A stretch of DNA of 64,000 bases from Lachnospiraceae bacterium UBA7199 (GTDB taxonomy: Bacteria; Bacillota; Clostridia; Lachnospirales; Lachnospiraceae), in assembly GCA_002490775.1 (NCBI GenBank), contig DKUR01000035.1:59130-123129 (forward strand), written 5' to 3'. Of this stretch, positions 7,670 to 17,420 are shown piece after piece (position 1 is the stretch's first letter; each line of letters begins with the position of its first letter). Under the pieces are notes generated by a model. It made no database searches and was not told where the DNA came from. It saw only the letters and a list, made by a program, of their open reading frames with translations. A program made the position numbers and the translations under genes.

Positions 7670-9340
7670 ATGTTAAATTATAAACGATATAGAAAAAATC
7701 CTGTGGTAGATTATCCAGAGAGAAAGTGGCCAAATAAAGAAATTGAAAAGGCACCCATATGGTGCAGTGTAGATTTAAGAGATGGAAATCAGGCACTTAT
7801 TGATCCTATGGTTGTAAGCGAAAAAATTGAAATGTTTCAATATCTTATTAAATTAGGATTTAAGGAAATAGAGATTGGTTTTCCGGCCGCCAGTCAGATT
7901 GAATATGATTTTTTGCGGCAGTTGATTGAAAGAAAAATGATTCCTGATCAAGTGCGTGTGCAGGTACTTACCCAGTGCCGCCAGGAGTTGATTGACCGCA
8001 CTTTTGAATCAATTGAAGGATGTAAAGAAGCGATTGTGCATATTTATAATTCAACTTCCACCTTGCAGAGAGATGTAGTGTTTGGAATGTCTAAGGAGGA
8101 AATTATAGATATTGCAGTACAAGGAACTTTAATGGTCAAAGAGAGGGCAGAGAAATTTCCAGGAAAGATCATTTTGGAATATTCACCAGAAAGTTTTACG
8201 GGAACAGAACTGGATTTTGCTCTTGAGATCTGTACAGCGGTTCAGGAAACCTGGGGGGCAACGAAAGAGAATCCCATGATCATTAACCTGCCTTCTACGG
8301 TGGAAATGAATACGCCTAATGTATATGCGGATCAGATTGAATGGATGAATACTCATTTTAAAAACCGGGACAGCATTATCTTAAGCGTTCATCCTCATAA
8401 TGACAGAGGAACAGGAGTTGCATCCGCAGAGCTCGCCATACTGGCAGGTGCAGACAGGGTAGAAGGTACATTATTTGGAAATGGTGAAAGAACTGGAAAT
8501 GTAGATGTGCTGAATGTTGCCTATAATATGTTTTCTCAGGGAATTGATCCTGAGTTGAATATTGAAAAAGTGAATGAAATAATTGAATTATATGAAAGAT
8601 GCTGTAAAATCCCTATTCATCCCAGGCATCCTTATGCAGGAAAGCTTGTATTTACTGCTTTTTCAGGATCACATCAGGATGCGATCAATAAGGGTGTTAA
8701 AGCAATGAAGGAAAGAAATAATGAATATTGGCAGGTACCTTATCTGCCTATAGATCCCGCCGATATCGGAAGAGAGTATGAGCCTATCGTCCGCATTAAT
8801 TCCCAATCAGGAAAAGGCGGAGTGGCATTTATTATGGATACTTATTTTGGATTCAAGCTTCCAAAGGGCATGCATAGAGAATTTGCAGATGTGATACAGG
8901 CAATTTCTGAAAAGCAGGGTGAAGTATCACCAGATCAGATTATGGAAGCATTCCGAAAGGAATACTTAGACAGAAAAGAGCCGATTCATTTCCGCAAGCT
9001 TCGTGTTGATGATTTGAGTGATGAGGTTAAATCAGAATTTGATACAAGAGTAGTTGTAGTTTATACAGATGCAGGAAAGGAAAAGCGCTTTGAAGCTGTG
9101 GGAAATGGACCGATTGATGCGATCCAAAGAGGGCTTTGGCATGAACTGGACAGAAAGATTAAAATTTTGGATTACGAGGAACATGCACTTCAGAGCGGAT
9201 CTAATTCTCAGGCAGCGGCGTATATTCATGTATTGGATGCAGAGAGCGGAAAAGTAACCTATGGTGTGGGGGTAAGTTCTAATATTACAAGGGCATCTGC
9301 GCGTGCAATTTTCTCTGCGGTTAACAGATTAGGCTTGTAA
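7670..9340 (+). CDS. leuA: 2-isopropylmalate synthase
   Basis: 556 residues, the length of the longer LeuA form with a C-terminal regulatory domain. The DRE-TIM metallolyase motif is seen as DLRDGNQAL near residue 35, and the metal-binding HPHNDRGTG motif near 244. The C-terminal part (after about residue 430) has the LeuA dimer/allosteric fold sequence ending in SSNITRASARAIFSAVNRLG. The enzyme condenses acetyl-CoA with 2-oxoisovalerate, the first step specific to leucine. It stands alone: leuB, leuC and leuD are not in the window. The ATG has a GGGAGAAAAG site. Confidence 0.95.
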   Translation: MLNYKRYRKNPVVDYPERKWPNKEIEKAPIWCSVDLRDGNQALIDPMVVSEKIEMFQYLIKLGFKEIEIGFPAASQIEYDFLRQLIERKMIPDQVRVQVLTQCRQELIDRTFESIEGCKEAIVHIYNSTSTLQRDVVFGMSKEEIIDIAVQGTLMVKERAEKFPGKIILEYSPESFTGTELDFALEICTAVQETWGATKENPMIINLPSTVEMNTPNVYADQIEWMNTHFKNRDSIILSVHPHNDRGTGVASAELAILAGADRVEGTLFGNGERTGNVDVLNVAYNMFSQGIDPELNIEKVNEIIELYERCCKIPIHPRHPYAGKLVFTAFSGSHQDAINKGVKAMKERNNEYWQVPYLPIDPADIGREYEPIVRINSQSGKGGVAFIMDTYFGFKLPKGMHREFADVIQAISEKQGEVSPDQIMEAFRKEYLDRKEPIHFRKLRVDDLSDEVKSEFDTRVVVVYTDAGKEKRFEAVGNGPIDAIQRGLWHELDRKIKILDYEEHALQSGSNSQAAAYIHVLDAESGKVTYGVGVSSNITRASARAIFSAVNRLGL

Positions 9341-9387
9341 AAATATAAGATAAGAAATAAGCATTTTAGTTAAATATTTACAATGAA

Positions 9388-9414
9388 AAGCCCTTCGGAA
9401 AATCCGAAGGGCTT
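9388..9414 (-). terminator. Terminator between leuA and the DUF3048 gene
   Basis: AAGCCCTTCGGA (9388-9399) pairs perfectly with TCCGAAGGGCTT (9403-9414) around an AAA loop. The minus strand carries TTTT after the stem and so is the better-served direction; the plus strand has only a short AT-rich tail. Confidence 0.8.
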
Positions 9415-9429
9415 AAATTATATGTATGA

Positions 9430-10584
9430 TTATTTGGAACTAATGCTTTTCCCATCTACTGTAAAGGTATCGCCATCTTCTAAAATACATACCATAGTTT
9501 TGCCGGTATTTAATTTGATCTCATTTCCATCATCATCATAATACCTGGTAGCGCCATAATCTGAAGTCTTTTCCCAAGTTACGTGAATACCTTTTCCGTT
9601 GGTAAAGAACCAGCCATCGCGTGTGGTGTCATGGCACTGGAAAGCTAAATAACCTTTTTGGTCTCTGACTTCGTGATAGGTATTCTGGATCAGCAGATTC
9701 TTAAATGCAAGCTGCTCATTATTGGCCAAATCTACGTGAGGGCCATCACTGTCTCCAGAAAGATGCTGGAATCTTTCATATAATCCTGTGCCTTCATTGT
9801 ATACAAAGTAACAGTTGGTAACAGGATAAGCAGGGGACATATCGACTTTAGCAGCAGTGATTGCGTCGGAATATTGCTCAAGGGTATTAGGATTCTGGTC
9901 AGATGCAAACAAATAATGCTGCTTGTCTGCATATCCATCTCTGTATTCCAAAGGATAATTATAGTAGTTCATGGCGTCGATAATTCTGGAACCAGATGTA
10001 AATGCATTATCAGTTGAATTTTTGGCGCTTTCCCTGTAAGTTGCATTTCCGTAGCTGATACAGTTAATATTCTGCGTATCCGTACGCCCGACAATATCAT
10101 CAATATAAAAAGGGCCGCCAAAATGAATATAAATTGCATCCCATTCAAAAGCCCAGTATACATAATAGTCACGACAGCTTCTGATGTTACCCAGTTTTTC
10201 AAAGTTTTTCCAGTCATCAAAGACAGCCATTAGTCTGGTCATACTTCCTTCTACATTACATTCATAGAGAACAGATGCCTGAGAAAGACCGTAATGACTA
10301 GCAGTTTTGGAATTAGGAATCATTACTGCAATAGGACGAGTGTTTGCAACATCTTCACTTACCCACTCATTTGTAATTCTGCTTCTTACCATGCCATCTG
10401 CGGGAGGGGTATCCGTATCTTCAGTTTCCTCAGCCGGTGCTTGCGTCTCTTCCTGGGTTTGGGGCTGCTCTTCTGTAAGTGGCTTTACAACAGGGGTTAC
10501 TGGATCATCAGTATCCTTGCCGCATCCAAACAATAAAAGAGATGAGGATAAGGCCGCAAGAAAAAGAATTTGTAATCTTTTCAT
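9430..10584 (-). CDS. DUF3048 family lipoprotein (YerB-like)
   Basis: 384 residues from the ATG at 10584; a GTG just upstream leaves too little space to the AGGAAA ribosome site. The N-terminus is a lipoprotein signal with lipobox LLFGC (Cys about residue 21), followed by a Thr/Glu/Pro-rich linker and then the DUF3048 body (RPIAVMIPNSKTASHYGLSQASVLYE). The family is common in Firmicutes, extracytoplasmic and of unknown biochemical role. It is transcribed alone, with its own terminator, convergent with leuA. Confidence 0.88.
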   Translation of the reverse strand: MKRLQILFLAALSSSLLLFGCGKDTDDPVTPVVKPLTEEQPQTQEETQAPAEETEDTDTPPADGMVRSRITNEWVSEDVANTRPIAVMIPNSKTASHYGLSQASVLYECNVEGSMTRLMAVFDDWKNFEKLGNIRSCRDYYVYWAFEWDAIYIHFGGPFYIDDIVGRTDTQNINCISYGNATYRESAKNSTDNAFTSGSRIIDAMNYYNYPLEYRDGYADKQHYLFASDQNPNTLEQYSDAITAAKVDMSPAYPVTNCYFVYNEGTGLYERFQHLSGDSDGPHVDLANNEQLAFKNLLIQNTYHEVRDQKGYLAFQCHDTTRDGWFFTNGKGIHVTWEKTSDYGATRYYDDDGNEIKLNTGKTMVCILEDGDTFTVDGKSISSK

Positions 10585-10613
10585 CACATTTCCTCACTTT
10601 CATTCATAAAAAT

Positions 10614-10635
10614 GGTGATTATTAAGGAAATCACC
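10614..10635. promoter_or_regulatory. Inverted repeat upstream of the DUF3048 gene
   Basis: GGTGATT (10614-10620) and AATCACC (10629-10635) form a 7-bp inverted repeat with an 8-base spacer, about 30 bases before the DUF3048 start on the minus strand. A minus-strand TATAAT lies at 10648-10643. The repeat therefore sits just downstream of a likely start of transcription and could be an operator or leader hairpin. Confidence 0.4.
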
Positions 10636-10746
10636 GTTAAATATTATAACATACAACCTATTTATCGTCACTAGCAAATTGTGTAAAACCTTGGATTAAA
10701 ATATTAAGAAATTATTACGATAGGCATAAGTATTACTATCTTATAC

Positions 10747-10775
10747 TTGTCTAAAACGAAATTAGAGGTTACAAT
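10747..10775 (+). promoter_or_regulatory. Promoter of the rfbD/gmd region
   Basis: TTGTCT (10747-10752) and TACAAT (10770-10775) are 17 bases apart, 41 bases before the rfbD start codon. Confidence 0.6.
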
Positions 10776-10815
10776 AATAATCGGATATACTATTCTGTGA
10801 AAGGAAGATTTTATA

Positions 10816-11655
10816 ATGAAAAAAATAATCGTGACCGGCTGCAATGGACAGTTGGGACGGGCTGTCAATTTGGAATTCCAAAATAATACAGAGATTGAGT
10901 TTGTGAATACAGATGTGGGAGAACTGGATATTACTAATATTGACAAGGTAATGGAACTTGTAAAGCAGGTAAAGCCTTATGCAATCATCAATTGTGCGGC
11001 TCATACAGGGGTTGATGCCTGTGAAGATGAATGGGATAAAGCATATAAGATCAATGCCATAGGTCCCAGAAACTTAAGTATTGCTGCTTCTGAGACAGGT
11101 GCAAAGATGATACATGTTTCAACAGATTATGTATTTAATGGCAAGGCAGACAAGCCTTATACAGAGTTTGATAAGCCTGATCCCCAAGGGGCTTATGGCA
11201 TAACGAAGCTGGCTGGTGAAAACATGGTCAAAGATTTTGCAGATAGATATTTTATATTGCGTACAGCCTGGCTTTATGGAGATGGAAAAAATTTTGTAAA
11301 AACAATGCTCCGTCTTTCTGAGAGCAATGACAAAGTCAGGGTAGTCGGTGATCAAGTGGGGAGCCCTACCAGTGCAAAGGAACTTGCAGCAGCAATTGCC
11401 CAGCTTATCTTTACAGAAAATTATGGAATTTTTCATGCTACCTGTGAAGGAAGCTGTTCATGGGCGCAGTTTGCTGAAGAAATATTTAAAATGGCAGGAA
11501 AAAAGACGGTGGTTGAAGCTATCACTACAGAAGAATTTGGTGCGAAAGCACCCAGACCGGCTTATTCTATATTAGAAAATTATATGTTGAAGCTGACTAC
11601 AGATTACAGATTTGCCGACTGGCATGATGCACTGAGTGTTTACATGAAAGGATAG
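10816..11655 (+). CDS. rfbD: dTDP-4-dehydrorhamnose reductase (RmlD) family protein
   Basis: 279 residues. The Rossmann motif GCNGQLG (residues 8-14) and the catalytic pair Y127/K131 (YGITK), with Thr/Asp in STDYVF around 102-106, mark an extended SDR of the RmlD type, which makes dTDP-L-rhamnose from dTDP-4-keto-rhamnose with NAD(P)H. The partners rfbA, rfbB and rfbC are not nearby, so they must be elsewhere if the assignment is right. It is followed two bases later by the DUF212 gene and then by GDP-fucose genes, in a surface-polysaccharide setting. Confidence 0.9.
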   Translation: MKKIIVTGCNGQLGRAVNLEFQNNTEIEFVNTDVGELDITNIDKVMELVKQVKPYAIINCAAHTGVDACEDEWDKAYKINAIGPRNLSIAASETGAKMIHVSTDYVFNGKADKPYTEFDKPDPQGAYGITKLAGENMVKDFADRYFILRTAWLYGDGKNFVKTMLRLSESNDKVRVVGDQVGSPTSAKELAAAIAQLIFTENYGIFHATCEGSCSWAQFAEEIFKMAGKKTVVEAITTEEFGAKAPRPAYSILENYMLKLTTDYRFADWHDALSVYMKG

Positions 11656-11657
11656 AA

Positions 11658-12116
11658 ATGGATTTTATTGTAGAATTGCTTAACAATCAGGTTTTTGTTT
11701 CTGCAGCACTGGGATGGCTTGTGGCACAAGTGCTTAAAACGCTGATTCATTTGATCCTGACCAAACGCTTTGTGATAGAAAGAATGGTAGGGAGTGGAGG
11801 AATGCCTAGCTGTCATTCCGCGACTGTTTGTGGATTGGCAACGTCGGCAGGAATAAAATATGGTGGAGGGAGCTTTGAATTTGCAATCGCTGTTATGCTT
11901 GCCATTATTGTCATGTATGATGCGATGGGAGTTCGCAGGGAAACCGGAAAACAAGGGCAAGTGCTAAACGAGATGATGGAAATCTTTATTAACATGGGAA
12001 AGCAGATCAGCCCGGAAGCAAAGCTTAAGGAGCTGGTAGGCCATACACCTCTGCAGGTTTTAATGGGAGCCATTCTTGGTATTATAATAGCGCTAATTGT
12101 AAATGTTATTTGGTAA
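11658..12116 (+). CDS. Divergent PAP2 family membrane protein (DUF212, YuiD-like)
   Basis: 152 residues with several hydrophobic segments and the conserved GGMPSCHSATVCGLATS motif, which resembles the SxxH-containing block of the PAP2 acid phosphatase superfamily. The DUF212 family occurs in bacteria and plants, and its reaction is not established; a lipid-linked pyrophosphate phosphatase role has been suggested from homology. It starts two bases after rfbD and 44 bases before gmd, so it shares their operon. Confidence 0.85.
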   Translation: MDFIVELLNNQVFVSAALGWLVAQVLKTLIHLILTKRFVIERMVGSGGMPSCHSATVCGLATSAGIKYGGGSFEFAIAVMLAIIVMYDAMGVRRETGKQGQVLNEMMEIFINMGKQISPEAKLKELVGHTPLQVLMGAILGIIIALIVNVIW

Positions 12117-12160
12117 GAAATTTAATTTAGAAAATTTAAATAGAGGTAAAGGAGAAAATT

Positions 12161-13231
12161 ATGCAAAATATAGCTTTGATTACTGGAATTACCGGACAAG
12201 ATGGTTCTTATCTGGCAGAATTTTTGTTGGAGAAAGGGTATGAGGTACATGGATTGATCCGCAGGCATAGTACCAGCAATACTTCTCGTATTGACCATAT
12301 TATCAACTCAAAATACAATAAAGTTAAATTTTTCCTTCATTTTGCAGACACTACAGATTCTAGTAATTTGATGCGTCTTATTGCAGAGATCCGTCCTACA
12401 GAAGTCTATAATCTGGCAGCACAATCACATGTGGGCATATCCTTTGAGGTGCCGGAGTATACAGCAGAGGCAACAGGTGTAAGTACCTTGAAGCTTCTAG
12501 AAGCGATACGTGTGAATGGTGGAAATTGCAAATATTATCAGGCGTCTACTTCTGAGCTCTTTGGCGGACTTCCTGAAACCGCGCCACAAAGCGAAGCAAC
12601 GCCTTTTTATCCGAAAAGTCCATACGGAGCAGCAAAACTGTATTCCTACTGGATCACGGTAAACTACAGGGAATCCTATAAGATGTTTGCATGTAACGGT
12701 ATTTTATTTAATCATGAATCGCCCAGACGGGGTGAGAATTTTGTAACAAGAAAGATTACGCTGGCAATTGCAAACATTATTGCAGGCAGACAGGAAAAGA
12801 TTTCTCTGGGAAATATGGATGCAAAACGTGACTGGGGATTTGCAGGCGATTATGTAGAAGGAATGTGGATGATGCTGCAGCAGGACAAGCCGGATGATTA
12901 CGTGCTTGCAACTAATGAGACGCATACTGTAAGGGAATTTGTGGATGCAGCCTTTAAAGAACTGGGAATGACCATTAAATGGGAAGGCAAAGGGATCAAT
13001 GAAAAAGGTTATGACAGTGAGACTGGAAAGCTTTTAGTAGATATCAATCCTGAATTTTACCGTCCAGCAGAAGTTGAGTTCCTTTGGGGAAATCCGGCAA
13101 AGGCAGAACAAGTGCTTGGATGGAAGAGAAAAGTAAATTTTGAAGGGCTGGTTGCCATGATGATGGATCATGATCTTAAGGAAATTGCAGGAATGAGCTG
13201 TGAGGAATATAAAGCACAGAAAAATAAATAA
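12161..13231 (+). CDS. gmd: GDP-mannose 4,6-dehydratase
   Basis: 356 residues. The NADP-binding motif GITGQDG (9-15) is followed by the family-typical RRHSTSNTSRIDHI and by the SDR catalytic YGAAK. The enzyme turns GDP-D-mannose into GDP-4-keto-6-deoxymannose, the entry to GDP-L-fucose. The next enzyme, fcl, lies 1.7 kb downstream, beyond a membrane protein gene. A GGAG site precedes the ATG. Confidence 0.96.
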   Translation: MQNIALITGITGQDGSYLAEFLLEKGYEVHGLIRRHSTSNTSRIDHIINSKYNKVKFFLHFADTTDSSNLMRLIAEIRPTEVYNLAAQSHVGISFEVPEYTAEATGVSTLKLLEAIRVNGGNCKYYQASTSELFGGLPETAPQSEATPFYPKSPYGAAKLYSYWITVNYRESYKMFACNGILFNHESPRRGENFVTRKITLAIANIIAGRQEKISLGNMDAKRDWGFAGDYVEGMWMMLQQDKPDDYVLATNETHTVREFVDAAFKELGMTIKWEGKGINEKGYDSETGKLLVDINPEFYRPAEVEFLWGNPAKAEQVLGWKRKVNFEGLVAMMMDHDLKEIAGMSCEEYKAQKNK

Positions 13232-13262
13232 ATGTTTGTTTTTACGCTAAGAGGATAACAAA

Positions 13263-14927
13263 ATGCTATCTGTCATACTTATATGGCTGTATATGCTGTT
13301 TACCTGTTATGTGACGGGATTTGCCTGCATCAGGGTTATTTCGGGTAAGAAAACATTTCAGTTTGGAAAAAGAACCAGTTATTTATATGCCGGTATTGGA
13401 GCGGTGACAATCTATGCCCAGCTTTTTAGTATTTTTTATAAGGTTGGGTTCATGGCAAATGGAATCCTGCTCCTTATCTGCGTTTTATGTATATTGGCAT
13501 TCAGAAAAGAAATATTGGAGGATCTGCATACTTTCAGGCTTACTGTCCAGCCGGCTAAGATTGTAGTATCGATGGTACTCCTTCTGCTGTTTGCCTATGG
13601 CACATCTACAGGCATTATACATTATGATACAAGCCTTTACCATGCACAAAGCATTCGCTGGATTGAAGAATACGGAGTGGTTTTAGGGCTTGGCAATCTG
13701 CATAGCAGGCTTGCATATAACAGTGCGGCATTTTGCCTTTCAGCACTTTACAGCATGTCATTTTTAGGAGGGCAGTCTTATCATTGTTGTGCAGGATTTT
13801 TGGCGTATCTTCTGGCATTAGTCTGTGCAGAAATGTTTTCTACAAAAAGAGAAAAAAAGCCTTGCCTCTCGGATTTTGCCAGAATAATCAGTATTTATTA
13901 TTTATTTATGGTATTTGATGAGATGATATCACCAGCGTCTGATTATTTTATGGTACTTCTGGTGCTTTATATTGTGATTAGATGGCTGGAGTTGATAGAA
14001 AAGGGAGAAAGTTCTTATTTTCCATATGCATTGCTGTGTTTGTTATGTTTGACGGTTTTAACGTTCAAACTGTCCGGAGCATTGATTTTGCTTCTTGCCT
14101 TAAAACCGGCAGTTATGATGGTGAAGGAGAAAAAAGGAAGAGACATCGGAAAATTTTTCGGTTTAGGTTTTTTGACGATTACGCCTTTTTTAATAAGAAA
14201 TGTAATGCTTTCAGGATGGCTTGTCTATCCATTTACTTCGATTGACTTATTTTCATTTGATTTTAAAATTCCTAAAGGAATGGCGGATTATGATGCAAAA
14301 GAAATACAAGTCTGGGGGCGGGGATTCAGCGATGTTTCAAGATATGATGATCCGCTTATGAAATGGCTTCCCAAATGGATCGAAAATTTAGATGGCAGTA
14401 ATAAGGTATTTTTGGTTTTTGCTTTAAGCGGAGTAATTTTGCTTATCTTGACTATTGCTTATAGTATCATAAAAAAGAAAAGGGATATGATGGATTTTCT
14501 CCATATAGCTGGAACAATAACCACTTGTTTTTTATTCTGGCTGTTGAGCGCACCGCTTATCCGATATGGCTGTGTGTTTTTATGGCTATCGCCAGTTCTT
14601 GTATGGGGGTTTGTGTATTTAAAGATCAGCCCTCATTTGGACAGATTTAAAATATATATGATCGTTTTATTTTTGTTTGGTATATATAAGTTTACAGCAT
14701 TTGGCACAGAGGTATTCCGAAGCGCTACTTCACAATATCTAATATGTCAAAAAGACTATGATAATTTTGAGACAGAAGCCTATCAGCTTCATGGTTATAC
14801 TTTTTATTATCCAAGGGAAGGGGATAGAACCGGGTACCAGGATTTTCCGGCATCACCTGTAAAGGCTGAGGATATTTTTAGAGGAGAAACAATAAAAGAA
14901 GGGTTTCAGGATGTGATTCATCAGTAA
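13263..14927 (+). CDS. Polytopic membrane protein, possibly LIC_10190-like (glycan-related)
   Basis: 554 residues with about ten membrane segments spread over residues 1-490 and a short soluble C-terminal tail. A conserved-looking extracytoplasmic block, HYDTSLYHAQSIRWIEEYGV, resembles the family named LIC_10190 membrane proteins, which recall multi-spanning glycosyltransferases of the GT-C type; I see no proven catalytic motif. The gene sits between gmd and fcl, which suggests that it handles or uses fucosylated or rhamnosylated surface glycans. That role is inferred from context. Confidence 0.7.
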   Translation: MLSVILIWLYMLFTCYVTGFACIRVISGKKTFQFGKRTSYLYAGIGAVTIYAQLFSIFYKVGFMANGILLLICVLCILAFRKEILEDLHTFRLTVQPAKIVVSMVLLLLFAYGTSTGIIHYDTSLYHAQSIRWIEEYGVVLGLGNLHSRLAYNSAAFCLSALYSMSFLGGQSYHCCAGFLAYLLALVCAEMFSTKREKKPCLSDFARIISIYYLFMVFDEMISPASDYFMVLLVLYIVIRWLELIEKGESSYFPYALLCLLCLTVLTFKLSGALILLLALKPAVMMVKEKKGRDIGKFFGLGFLTITPFLIRNVMLSGWLVYPFTSIDLFSFDFKIPKGMADYDAKEIQVWGRGFSDVSRYDDPLMKWLPKWIENLDGSNKVFLVFALSGVILLILTIAYSIIKKKRDMMDFLHIAGTITTCFLFWLLSAPLIRYGCVFLWLSPVLVWGFVYLKISPHLDRFKIYMIVLFLFGIYKFTAFGTEVFRSATSQYLICQKDYDNFETEAYQLHGYTFYYPREGDRTGYQDFPASPVKAEDIFRGETIKEGFQDVIHQ

Positions 14928-14985
14928 ACATGCAGTGGGCGGAATGTTTTGCTAAAAGGCAGATATTAAGAAAGGAAATTTAATA

Positions 14986-15927
14986 ATGAAAAAGACAGAT
15001 AAGATTTATGTGGCAGGCCATAGAGGTCTGGTAGGAAGTGCAATTGTAAGAAATTTGCAGGCAAAGGGATATACAAATGTAATTGGAAGGACGCACAAAG
15101 AACTTGATCTGAAAGATCAGGCTATGGTGAGAAAATTTTTTGAAGAAGAAAAGCCGGATATTGTTGTACTGGCGGCTGCAAAGGTAGGCGGAATCAATGC
15201 AAACAATACTTCACCGGCAGATTTTGCCTATGAAAATCTCCAGATCCAGTGTAACATAATTGACTGCTGTCATAAGTATCAGGTAAAAAAGCTCCTCTTT
15301 TTAGGAAGCACCTGTATTTATCCTAAAATGGCGCCTCAGCCAATTCCAGAAGATGCATTGCTTACAGGACCTTTGGAGGAGACAAATGAAGCATATGCCA
15401 TTGCAAAAATTTCCGGGCTTGAGATGTGTAAATTTTATAAGAGACAGTATGGAGACGATTTTATCAGTTGTATGCCTACAAACTTGTATGGGCCTTATGA
15501 TAACTATGATTTAGAAGGCTCACATGTAATGCCGGCAATGATTCGCAAGTTTCATGAAGCAAAGGTAAGCGGAGCTCCTTCTGTAGAGCTATGGGGGACC
15601 GGAACTCCTCTTCGTGAATTTTTGTATGTGGATGATATGGCAGATGCCTGCGTATTTTTACTTGAAAATTATGACGGAGAGCAGCATGTTAATATTGGAA
15701 CAGGAAAAGAAATAACGATTAAGGAACTGGCTGAAACAGTTAAAAAAGTGGTAGGTTTTGAGGGGGAGATCGTATGGAATAAGGATATGCCCGATGGAAC
15801 ACCGAGAAAACTTACAAATGTAGATAAGCTTCATGGTCTTGGATGGACGCATAAGGTGGAATTAGAAGAGGGCGTGGCGCTTGCATACCAGTGGTTTAAG
15901 AACAACGTAGAAAATGCCAGAATGTAA
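14986..15927 (+). CDS. fcl: GDP-L-fucose synthase
   Basis: 313 residues. The motif GHRGLVG (11-17) binds NADP(H); YAIAK with the preceding Ser of GSTCIYP forms the SDR active site, and NLYGPYDNYD is typical of this family. The enzyme epimerises and reduces GDP-4-keto-6-deoxymannose to GDP-L-fucose, completing the path begun by gmd. It ends the plus-strand polysaccharide block and converges with the SIMPL gene. Confidence 0.96.
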   Translation: MKKTDKIYVAGHRGLVGSAIVRNLQAKGYTNVIGRTHKELDLKDQAMVRKFFEEEKPDIVVLAAAKVGGINANNTSPADFAYENLQIQCNIIDCCHKYQVKKLLFLGSTCIYPKMAPQPIPEDALLTGPLEETNEAYAIAKISGLEMCKFYKRQYGDDFISCMPTNLYGPYDNYDLEGSHVMPAMIRKFHEAKVSGAPSVELWGTGTPLREFLYVDDMADACVFLLENYDGEQHVNIGTGKEITIKELAETVKKVVGFEGEIVWNKDMPDGTPRKLTNVDKLHGLGWTHKVELEEGVALAYQWFKNNVENARM

Positions 15928-16008
15928 AAGTTGATGAAAAATTCTATTTTTACTGGCAGTAATTAACGGATTATAAGTTTTGCCAGCCCTCCTTCAATGA
16001 AAAGTTTA

Positions 16009-16827
16009 TCAGTAAATCTGGTATTCAACCATAATGGAAGCCTCTACCTGAATCTCTCCCGGCATTACACTTCCGGCAGTATCAGCAGCAAGCTCTTCCT
16101 TGACTGCCATGCTACGGTATTTGCTGGCGAGAGCATTGTCTGAATAACGCGCTTGGGAATAACCGCTGGTTTCCTGAATATTCATTACCTTTCCCACGTT
16201 ACAGCCGGCAGCTTCAGCCAATACCTGCGCTTTTTGATATGCAGCAGCAACAGCATTTGTCAGGGCCTGATGGTAGCTTTCATCATATTTACTTGCCTGA
16301 TAGGTAATGGACTCAATGGTGTTGATGCCGGTAGAAACAGACTGAGATAAAATATTGTCTAATCCGTCAATAGGAAGATCTGATACAGTTAAAGTGGTGA
16401 CCGCTTCATACCCGGTAACTCTGGCAGTATTGCCGCTGTAATTATAAATGGGGTTCATGTAGTAGTCAGAAGTCTGAATGGATTTTTCTTCAATATTCAG
16501 GCCTTTTAACAGATCAATTACTTGACTTACTGATTCTGCATTTTTCTGTTGACAGTCTGCTGCTTCTTTGGCCTGTGTCCGAACAGAATAAACTACTTCT
16601 GCAATGTCTGGAACTACAGTTACCTTTTCACTGCTGTTTACGGTGATAGAATTTGTTTCATAAGCGGAAGAAGTATTTACAGTAGATTCACCCACAGCAA
16701 TATTCTGCGGTGATAAAGCAGTGGGCGAAGAGCCTGCGGCGCTATCCGCAGAAGATCCCTTATTGCCACATCCGGCAATTCCTAAAGACACGATTCCAAT
16801 CATAATTAAAAGTTTCATTTTCTTCAT
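16009..16827 (-). CDS. SIMPL domain lipoprotein
   Basis: 272 residues. The N-terminus is a lipoprotein signal (IVSLGIAGC, Cys about residue 20) followed by a Ser/Ala-rich linker. From residue about 60 the SIMPL/DUF541 pattern is clear: ITVNSSEKVTVVPDIAEV, then IQTSDYYMNPIYNY and YEAVTTLTVS. Proteins of this family are secreted or envelope-bound, with roles reported from stress resistance to signalling, but no common reaction is known. AAGGAGG precedes the ATG. It lies 83 bases after trmL on the same strand. Confidence 0.88.
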   Translation of the reverse strand: MKKMKLLIMIGIVSLGIAGCGNKGSSADSAAGSSPTALSPQNIAVGESTVNTSSAYETNSITVNSSEKVTVVPDIAEVVYSVRTQAKEAADCQQKNAESVSQVIDLLKGLNIEEKSIQTSDYYMNPIYNYSGNTARVTGYEAVTTLTVSDLPIDGLDNILSQSVSTGINTIESITYQASKYDESYHQALTNAVAAAYQKAQVLAEAAGCNVGKVMNIQETSGYSQARYSDNALASKYRSMAVKEELAADTAGSVMPGEIQVEASIMVEYQIY

Positions 16828-16910
16828 AATCGAATCCTCCTTGTTTTGCGAAGCAAATTATGTAGTCTTATTTTAGATACGAAGGAGAATAAGAATTTTA
16901 TGGAAGAAAT

Positions 16911-17405
16911 TTATTTTTTCCAATGCAGCTTGTGAAGTTCTCCTTCCAACTGCATTTTTGAAAAGTTTTGCTGGCGCAGCGCCTCATAAAGTACAATGGC
17001 CACAGAGTTGGAAAGATTAAGAGAGCGGATTTGAGGCAGCATAGGAATACGAATACAGGTTTCTTCATAGTCAACCAGAATTTCTTCAGGAATTCCGCCA
17101 CTTTCTTTTCCAAACATAATATAATCTTCAGGTTCGAAAGAGACATCTGTATAAACATGCTTTGCTTTGGTAGTTGCCATCCATATTTTGGCGCTGGGAT
17201 GAATGGATTTAAATTCATTGAAATTCATATATCTTGTTACATTAAGATGTTCCCAGTAATCCATTCCGGCACGTTTAATTTCTTTTTCTGTCAGTCGGAA
17301 GCCTAAGGGTTCAATCAGGTGCAGATCAGTTCCTGTTGCAACGCAGGTTCTTCCAATATTTCCGGTATTTGCCGGTATTTCCGGCTGATGTAAAATAATA
17401 TGCAT
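16911..17405 (-). CDS. trmL: tRNA (cytidine/uridine-34-2'-O)-methyltransferase TrmL
   Basis: 164 residues, usual size for this compact SPOUT enzyme. Motifs of the trefoil knot are visible: PEIPANTGNIGRTC at the N-terminus, FGKESGGIPEEIL in the middle and IPMLPQIRSLNLSNSVAI at the C-terminus. It methylates the wobble ribose of some leucine tRNAs using S-adenosylmethionine. It follows the histidine kinase gene by 15 bases, so it probably shares that transcript. Confidence 0.94.
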   Translation of the reverse strand: MHIILHQPEIPANTGNIGRTCVATGTDLHLIEPLGFRLTEKEIKRAGMDYWEHLNVTRYMNFNEFKSIHPSAKIWMATTKAKHVYTDVSFEPEDYIMFGKESGGIPEEILVDYEETCIRIPMLPQIRSLNLSNSVAIVLYEALRQQNFSKMQLEGELHKLHWKK

Positions 17406-17420
17406 AATAATCCCCCTGTT

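Noticed and set aside
15953..15986. CTGGCA...TGCCAG hairpin between fcl and the SIMPL gene as terminator
   Set aside because: Stem of six bases with a 22-base loop and no proper T tract; too weak to call.
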